A stretch of 18,794 bases of DNA from contig JAEZKL010000187.1 in NCBI GenBank assembly GCA_023415475.1, forward strand, positions 1 through 18,794. The letters are read 5' to 3'. The stretch is from Bacillota bacterium (GTDB lineage Bacteria; Bacillota; Clostridia; Lachnospirales; Lachnospiraceae). This document shows, in pieces, positions 15,438 to 18,794 of the stretch. Positions within the stretch are counted from its first letter, which is position 1, and every line of letters begins with the position of its first letter. The notes beneath the pieces were generated by a model. The model searched no databases and was not told the origin of the DNA. It saw only the letters and a list, made by a program, of their open reading frames with translations. A program made the translations under genes and the position numbers.

Positions 15438-15472
15438 GCACCCTATCATATTATAATGTGGTTGGGTGCTTT
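15438..15472 (+). terminator. Second stem-loop, weak terminator
   Basis: GCACCC pairs with GGGTGC and the stem continues with several G-U pairs to about 15 bp (arms 15438-15452 and 15455-15469), followed by only TTTG. The left arm resembles that of the terminator at 11926. The rest of the gap 15244-15645 shows no gene; no clear promoter for the next gene was found. Confidence 0.5.
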
Positions 15473-15645
15473 GTAATTCTACAAAAAAAGGGATGAAGAT
15501 AATGTGTAATGGTTACGAGTATTATAACGGATTATATTGAGAATTCTCACTAGCTATGGTTGAACCTAGATGATTTGTATTGTAAAATGAAAATGTGGGT
15601 CGAAGTGATTGATAATGTCAAATTGAGATATGGAGATAATTATAT

Positions 15646-16149
15646 ATGAAGAAAAAAGTAGTTATATCGATAATTTTGTTTGCTGGGTTTATTATAATTC
15701 TTGTTTTATCAAATTTGCTAAATACTACTCAATATACTGGCTACTTACCCGTTCCAAATGTAATTAACCTCTATTACAATGGCGAGGAAAAACAAATTTC
15801 AAAGAATGGTGGTATACAAGATTGGAATGGTGAGGATTTTTTCAAAACTATCTGTAAATCAGTGATATTTAAAATGCCGGACGAAGTAAGTGCTGAGAAC
15901 TCATCATTTCTATCTGAAACATCGGATGAAATAGTGGAGGCAAAAAAAGATGCGGTCGGATTTTACTATAACAAACCAAAAAAAATTAGTGCCTACAATG
16001 GAGATTTAAGACAGATACAATATACGGAGATACTTGTTGTATTAAATGGAAAATATCAAGACAATATTTATATCAAAATGAAAGATAAATTATATTTATT
16101 TATTGGAGCAAGGAATAACCTAGTTTACTTAAATAAAAACTATTTTTAA
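15646..16149 (+). CDS. Unrecognised membrane-anchored protein
   Basis: I do not recognise this 167-residue protein. It starts with KKK followed by one strong hydrophobic segment (residues 5-25), which could be an uncleaved anchor or signal peptide; no lipobox Cys is present. The rest is polar, with several beta-type stretches (TGYLPVPNVINLYYNGE near the start and YTEILVVLNGKYQDNIYIKM near the end), suggesting a small extracytoplasmic domain. The DNA and protein composition look like ordinary clostridial coding sequence. The ATG follows GGAG (TATGGAGATAATTAT). It stands alone between terminators and the lacI-type gene, transcribed in the same direction. It may be a separately acquired gene. 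Confidence 0.65.
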   Translation: MKKKVVISIILFAGFIIILVLSNLLNTTQYTGYLPVPNVINLYYNGEEKQISKNGGIQDWNGEDFFKTICKSVIFKMPDEVSAENSSFLSETSDEIVEAKKDAVGFYYNKPKKISAYNGDLRQIQYTEILVVLNGKYQDNIYIKMKDKLYLFIGARNNLVYLNKNYF

Positions 16150-16171
16150 GAATTGACTGTGCATTTAGCGA

Positions 16172-16213
16172 ATACCCCGATTGATTCGGTATCTATAACG
16201 AATTGGGTATAAA
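16172..16213 (+). promoter_or_regulatory. Imperfect palindrome and weak promoter before the LacI-type gene
   Basis: ATACC...GGTAT (16172-16192), with inner CCGA/TCGG, forms an imperfect palindrome that overlaps a possible -35 TTCGGT (16185-16190), 17 bp before TATAAA (16208-16213). It could be an autoregulatory site or the 3' hairpin of the preceding gene. It differs from the TGTACATGTGTACA operator candidates downstream. Confidence 0.35.
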
Positions 16214-16266
16214 GATATGTGATAGAAATGCCATTGGTGTCAAAATACACAGGGAGGATAATTAAG

Positions 16267-17364
16267 ATGAAAAAAGCTGCTACAAGGGCAGATGTCGCGA
16301 GAGCATCGGGTGTGTCGGTTGCTTCTGTAAGCCGTGCATTAAATAATTCGGGTTACATCAAAAAAGAGACTAAGGAGCGAGTATTGGAGGTGGCAAGAAG
16401 CTTGGGTTATAACCCTAACCCGATTGCATTGTCGTTGCAAAGCCAAAAGACAAGGCAACTCATTCTCTATCAAAACGATATAATTGCGTCGTACAACCTT
16501 CAGTTTTTCAATGGCGCAACAAGGGCTGCTTATAAAAGGGGTTATTCAATATTTCTTGACATTAATTGTGACTTCGATAAAATAAGGAGACATTTGGTTG
16601 ATGGCGTTATGTTTTCTTTGGAAGCTTTAGCTGAAAATTATATCAACACAGTTGGAATTAATTATCTTTTACCAGTAGTCGTTACCTCAAATGATGCGAG
16701 CTTCTCGTTTGCTCATCCAGTTCATAAAGTCCTTATTGATAATAATAAGGTAGTCAACATGGGAATTGATTATCTTATGAAAAAAGGGCATCGAAGAATT
16801 GGTATGGTTTTACAAGATAGAGGAAAGAACAGCGAAATTCGGTATCGGATATGGAAAGCACGTATGGAACAAAATAAACGGGATTTCGGAATAAATATGA
16901 ACTTAGAAGAACTTGTTGTACGAGCAGAAATTGGTGTTTCAGACAATATGCATATAGGTAATCTTGACCCGACACTCATATTACAATCTTCAGATGACAA
17001 TTATGCAAGTTATTCGTCCTTCAATATCGGTAAAAGAGCCGCGGAGAAGTACTTGAAAAGTAAAAACCCAGCGACTGCGTTCTTGTGCTTTAACGATGAT
17101 ATAGCGTATGGTTTTATCAGAGGTGTGGAAAGGAATGGTCTGCGTGTACCCGAGGACATTTCAGTTATGGGCATAGATGGAATCTATTTACGGGAATGGC
17201 TTGAAAAAAAGGTGACAACGGTTTCAATCGATCCGGAAAATCTCGGCACTCTTACCACTGATGTTATGATAGATATTTTGGAGGACAAAAATCCAAAGTA
17301 TATGAATTGGACTTCGCCAAAAATACTTGAGGGCGAAACGGTCAAAGATATTACTTTGCATTGA
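16267..17364 (+). CDS. LacI-family transcriptional regulator
   Basis: Sugar-responsive DNA-binding regulator, 365 residues. The N-terminal HTH is clear (TRADVARASGVSVASVSRAL, residues 7-25, then NNSGYIKKETKERVLEVARSLGYNPNP), with the hinge NPIALSLQSQKTR that places a Leu in the minor groove. The remaining part is a periplasmic-binding-protein-like effector domain, ending with the typical FNDDIAYGFIRGVERNG, then RVPEDISVMGIDG. ATG at 16267 is preferred to an in-frame GTG at 16219, because GGGAGGA precedes 16267 and the HTH starts right there. The likely targets are the two matching operator-promoter segments downstream (17439-17535 and 17954-18051), and thus the binding lipoprotein gene at 18113. 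The effector sugar is not evident. Confidence 0.93.
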   Translation: MKKAATRADVARASGVSVASVSRALNNSGYIKKETKERVLEVARSLGYNPNPIALSLQSQKTRQLILYQNDIIASYNLQFFNGATRAAYKRGYSIFLDINCDFDKIRRHLVDGVMFSLEALAENYINTVGINYLLPVVVTSNDASFSFAHPVHKVLIDNNKVVNMGIDYLMKKGHRRIGMVLQDRGKNSEIRYRIWKARMEQNKRDFGINMNLEELVVRAEIGVSDNMHIGNLDPTLILQSSDDNYASYSSFNIGKRAAEKYLKSKNPATAFLCFNDDIAYGFIRGVERNGLRVPEDISVMGIDGIYLREWLEKKVTTVSIDPENLGTLTTDVMIDILEDKNPKYMNWTSPKILEGETVKDITLH

Positions 17365-17438
17365 GAGGAAAGAATGAGTGTAATAAACTGGTAATATAAG
17401 ATGAAAAGGAATAGCTAATTCCATGACGAATGGTACAT

Positions 17439-17535
17439 GATCCAAAACAATATTCAGAAACTTTAAAATGTGTACATGTGTACATGTTTTGTTTGACAAT
17501 ATTGCATAGAAAAGAAAATATAATTGTGTATAATC
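17439..17535 (+). promoter_or_regulatory. Promoter-operator, copy 1
   Basis: The near-palindrome TGTACATGTGTACA (17471-17484; 6 of 7 positions symmetric) has LacI-type TGTA...TACA half-sites. It is followed 8 bp later by a consensus -35 TTGACA (17493-17498) and a -10 at 17516-17521 (AAATAT, 17 bp) or TATAAT at 17519-17524 (20 bp). The whole segment is repeated at 17954-18051. It reads into the terminator at 17554-17595, not into a gene. Confidence 0.75.
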
Positions 17536-17553
17536 CCATATTTGACAGTTTAA

Positions 17554-17595
17554 ATGCGGAGAAGCCTTATAATAAGGGCAATCTCCGCATTTTTT
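17554..17595 (+). terminator. Terminator shortly after promoter copy 1
   Basis: ATGCGGAGA (17554-17562) pairs with TCTCCGCAT (17582-17590), with an inner CCTTAT/ATAAGG stem, and is followed by a T-run to 17595. A transcript from promoter copy 1 would be only about 60-70 nt. It is too far (about 190 bp) from the LacI-type gene to be certain it also ends that transcript, but it could do both. Confidence 0.85.
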
Positions 17596-17735
17596 ATGAT
17601 GATAAAATGTAGGCGTGTCATAATTATATCTCTTAAGGTACTAATTATTGAGATAATCAAATGTTGTTCCAAAGGATTATATAGTCTGTTGTTATGTCTA
17701 ATTCTTAATGTTATAGGTTTTGTTATCACTTATAA

Positions 17736-17888
17736 GTGCCATCCGCTAGAATCTATGGCGAGGTTACTGATCCATTTCTGTTTGCGTATGGTTTTCTGCA
17801 CATAGAAAGATACGGAATTTATGGATTTAATTACCATGTATTTCGTACATCACCTCAATATTCTCACTACATAGCTACTATAATCTAA
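17736..17888 (+). other. Short open frame, possible gene fragment
   Basis: The 350 bp between the terminator and promoter copy 2 has no convincing gene. One 50-codon frame from GTG reads VPSARIYGEVTDPF, then GFLHIERYGIYGFNYHVF, more protein-like than random AT-rich DNA, but it has no ribosome binding site and I recognise no family. It may be a remnant of a gene lost when the promoter segment was duplicated. Confidence 0.2.
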
Positions 17889-17953
17889 ATAAAAAAATAA
17901 GCATATATCAAGGCTTACAACGATTTTTCTCTATTTATCTATCATACTTCCGG

Positions 17954-18051
17954 GATCCAAGACAATATTCACAATCATTAAATGTGTACATGTGTACATG
18001 TTTCTGATGTTTGACAATATTGCATAAAAAAGATAATATGATTATATAATC
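17954..18051 (+). promoter_or_regulatory. Promoter-operator, copy 2, drives the binding lipoprotein gene
   Basis: The same operator TGTACATGTGTACA (17985-17998) is followed 12 bp later by TTGACA (18011-18016), a 17-bp spacer and TAATAT (18034-18039). Another TATAAT lies at 18045-18050. The leader is about 65 nt and ends in GAGGAGGG before the lipoprotein ATG. Over most of its length it matches copy 1, including the flanking ACAATATT motifs on both sides of the operator. The LacI-family protein encoded upstream is the presumed regulator. Confidence 0.8.
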
Positions 18052-18112
18052 TATGTACAAAGATTATAAATACTTCAAGGTAAAGTAATTAATTATTTGA
18101 GGAGGGAAATTT

Positions 18113-18794
18113 ATGAAGATCAAGAGAATTTTTGCAATCCTCATGGTTCTTGTAGTAGCGCTTACAATGGTAGCATGTAAGAAAGATACTAGTACCATGA
18201 CTGAGGAGCCGACCAAGGCTCCGAGTTCCGAAGCAACTGATACACCTGCAACAACAGATCCAGTTGCCGATGCAACTGCCGATCCGCTTGCTGATCCGGC
18301 TGGTATGCTTACACCTGATAAGGACACAACACTTACTGTGTGGTTGATGACAGCAGAACAGGCACCTGCACCCGACAACAAGCTTACTAAGTTGCTCAAA
18401 GACAAATTGGGTGTAACTCTAGAATATGAAATAGTTACTCCGGACAATGCTGACCAGAAAATTGGTGTTATGTTGGCAGGTGGAGAATATCCTGACCTGG
18501 TTGGTACAACAGACTTAAAGATGCGTCTTCTCGAAGGCGGCGCGTTGATTAAATTGGACGACCTACTTGCAACAGGTAATTATCCAAATCTTAAAACACA
18601 TGTGGATCCATTTATTAAAAAAATGAGCTATGGCGGTACAGAGGTGGATCCTGGACTATACATAATCCCGAACTATAATCGTTTTTATGGTAATATCACT
18701 GGTGGTACACACTGGGGTACAGCATTCTGGATTCAGAAGGCTGTTCTTGCAGATGCTGGTTACCCGGATCTTACCAACATTACACTGGAAGGAT
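18113..18794 (+). CDS. Sugar-binding lipoprotein, cut by the right edge
   Basis: The first 227 codons of an extracellular solute-binding protein of a second sugar ABC importer. A signal of 21 residues ends in the lipobox MVAC, Cys22 being the lipidated residue. A Thr/Ala/Pro/Asp-rich linker follows (about 24-65), then the binding domain (LTVWLMTAEQAPAPDNKLTK, then IGVMLAGGEYPDLV), in the LplA/YtcQ style. ATG at 18113 follows GGAGGGAAATTT. It is not paralogous in detail to the lipoprotein at 2830, although both belong to the same broad family. Control by the upstream LacI-type regulator through promoter copy 2 is inferred. Permease genes would be expected beyond the window. Confidence 0.9.
   Translation, partial: MKIKRIFAILMVLVVALTMVACKKDTSTMTEEPTKAPSSEATDTPATTDPVADATADPLADPAGMLTPDKDTTLTVWLMTAEQAPAPDNKLTKLLKDKLGVTLEYEIVTPDNADQKIGVMLAGGEYPDLVGTTDLKMRLLEGGALIKLDDLLATGNYPNLKTHVDPFIKKMSYGGTEVDPGLYIIPNYNRFYGNITGGTHWGTAFWIQKAVLADAGYPDLTNITLEG

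Noticed and set aside
16219..16266. Earlier GTG start for the LacI-type regulator
   Set aside because: The helix-turn-helix begins at the ATG at 16267, which has GGGAGGA upstream; the extra 16 residues lack family similarity.
17430..17612. Plus-strand frame of 60 codons after the LacI-type gene
   Set aside because: It lies over the promoter-operator copy and its terminator, and its product reflects those motifs.
18064..18447. Minus-strand open frame of 127 codons at the right end
   Set aside because: It mirrors the low-complexity linker of the second lipoprotein and its Ala/Ser/Val-rich product is an artefact of that composition.

Overview
The window looks like a chromosomal accessory region of a low-GC, Gram-positive anaerobe of the Clostridia, most like a plant- or glycan-degrading Lachnospiraceae (for example the Lachnoclostridium phytofermentans group). 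This rests on AT-rich DNA, strong AGGAGG-type ribosome binding sites, TTG and GTG starts, LplABC-type sugar importers, YesM/YesN two-component regulation, clostridial holin-like type I toxins and IS200-type elements. The species assignment is an inference.

Layout. Positions 1-940 hold the 5' part of a minus-strand holin-like type I toxin gene with its promoter, a terminator, and a decayed IS3-family transposase. Positions 940-6916 are a co-directional carbohydrate operon: two LplB/LplC-type permeases, a DUF3502-like binding lipoprotein, an intercistronic stem-loop, a GH29 alpha-L-fucosidase and a GH43 enzyme with exo-beta-1,3-galactanase-like features. There is no ABC ATPase gene, as is usual when a shared MsmK-type ATPase is used. 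Neither hydrolase has a signal peptide, so imported oligosaccharides are probably trimmed in the cytoplasm. Positions 7006-8125 are a broken chemoreceptor gene, and 8270-11682 are the overlapping yesN-yesM pair that probably senses the substrate and activates the operon.

From 11683 to 14030 the region is mobile and mosaic. It holds a terminator, a tnpA-only IS200/IS605 element with subterminal hairpins and a hairpin that masks the tnpA ribosome binding site, a fusion of an XRE DNA-binding domain to the cytoplasmic domain of the flagellar export gate protein FlhA, and a second holin-like toxin ORF convergent with an antitoxin-type RNA. The XRE-FlhA fusion is the most unusual gene here. Its recognisable FlhA homology continues in frame past a TAA stop.

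Positions 14167-16149 carry an intracellular-looking NHL-repeat beta-propeller protein and an unrecognised membrane-anchored protein. Positions 16267-18794 hold a LacI-family regulator, two near-identical promoter-operator segments about 515 bp apart, and the start of a second sugar-binding lipoprotein gene cut by the window edge. The first promoter copy runs into a terminator after about 65 nt; the second drives the lipoprotein gene. No tRNA, rRNA or CRISPR array was seen.
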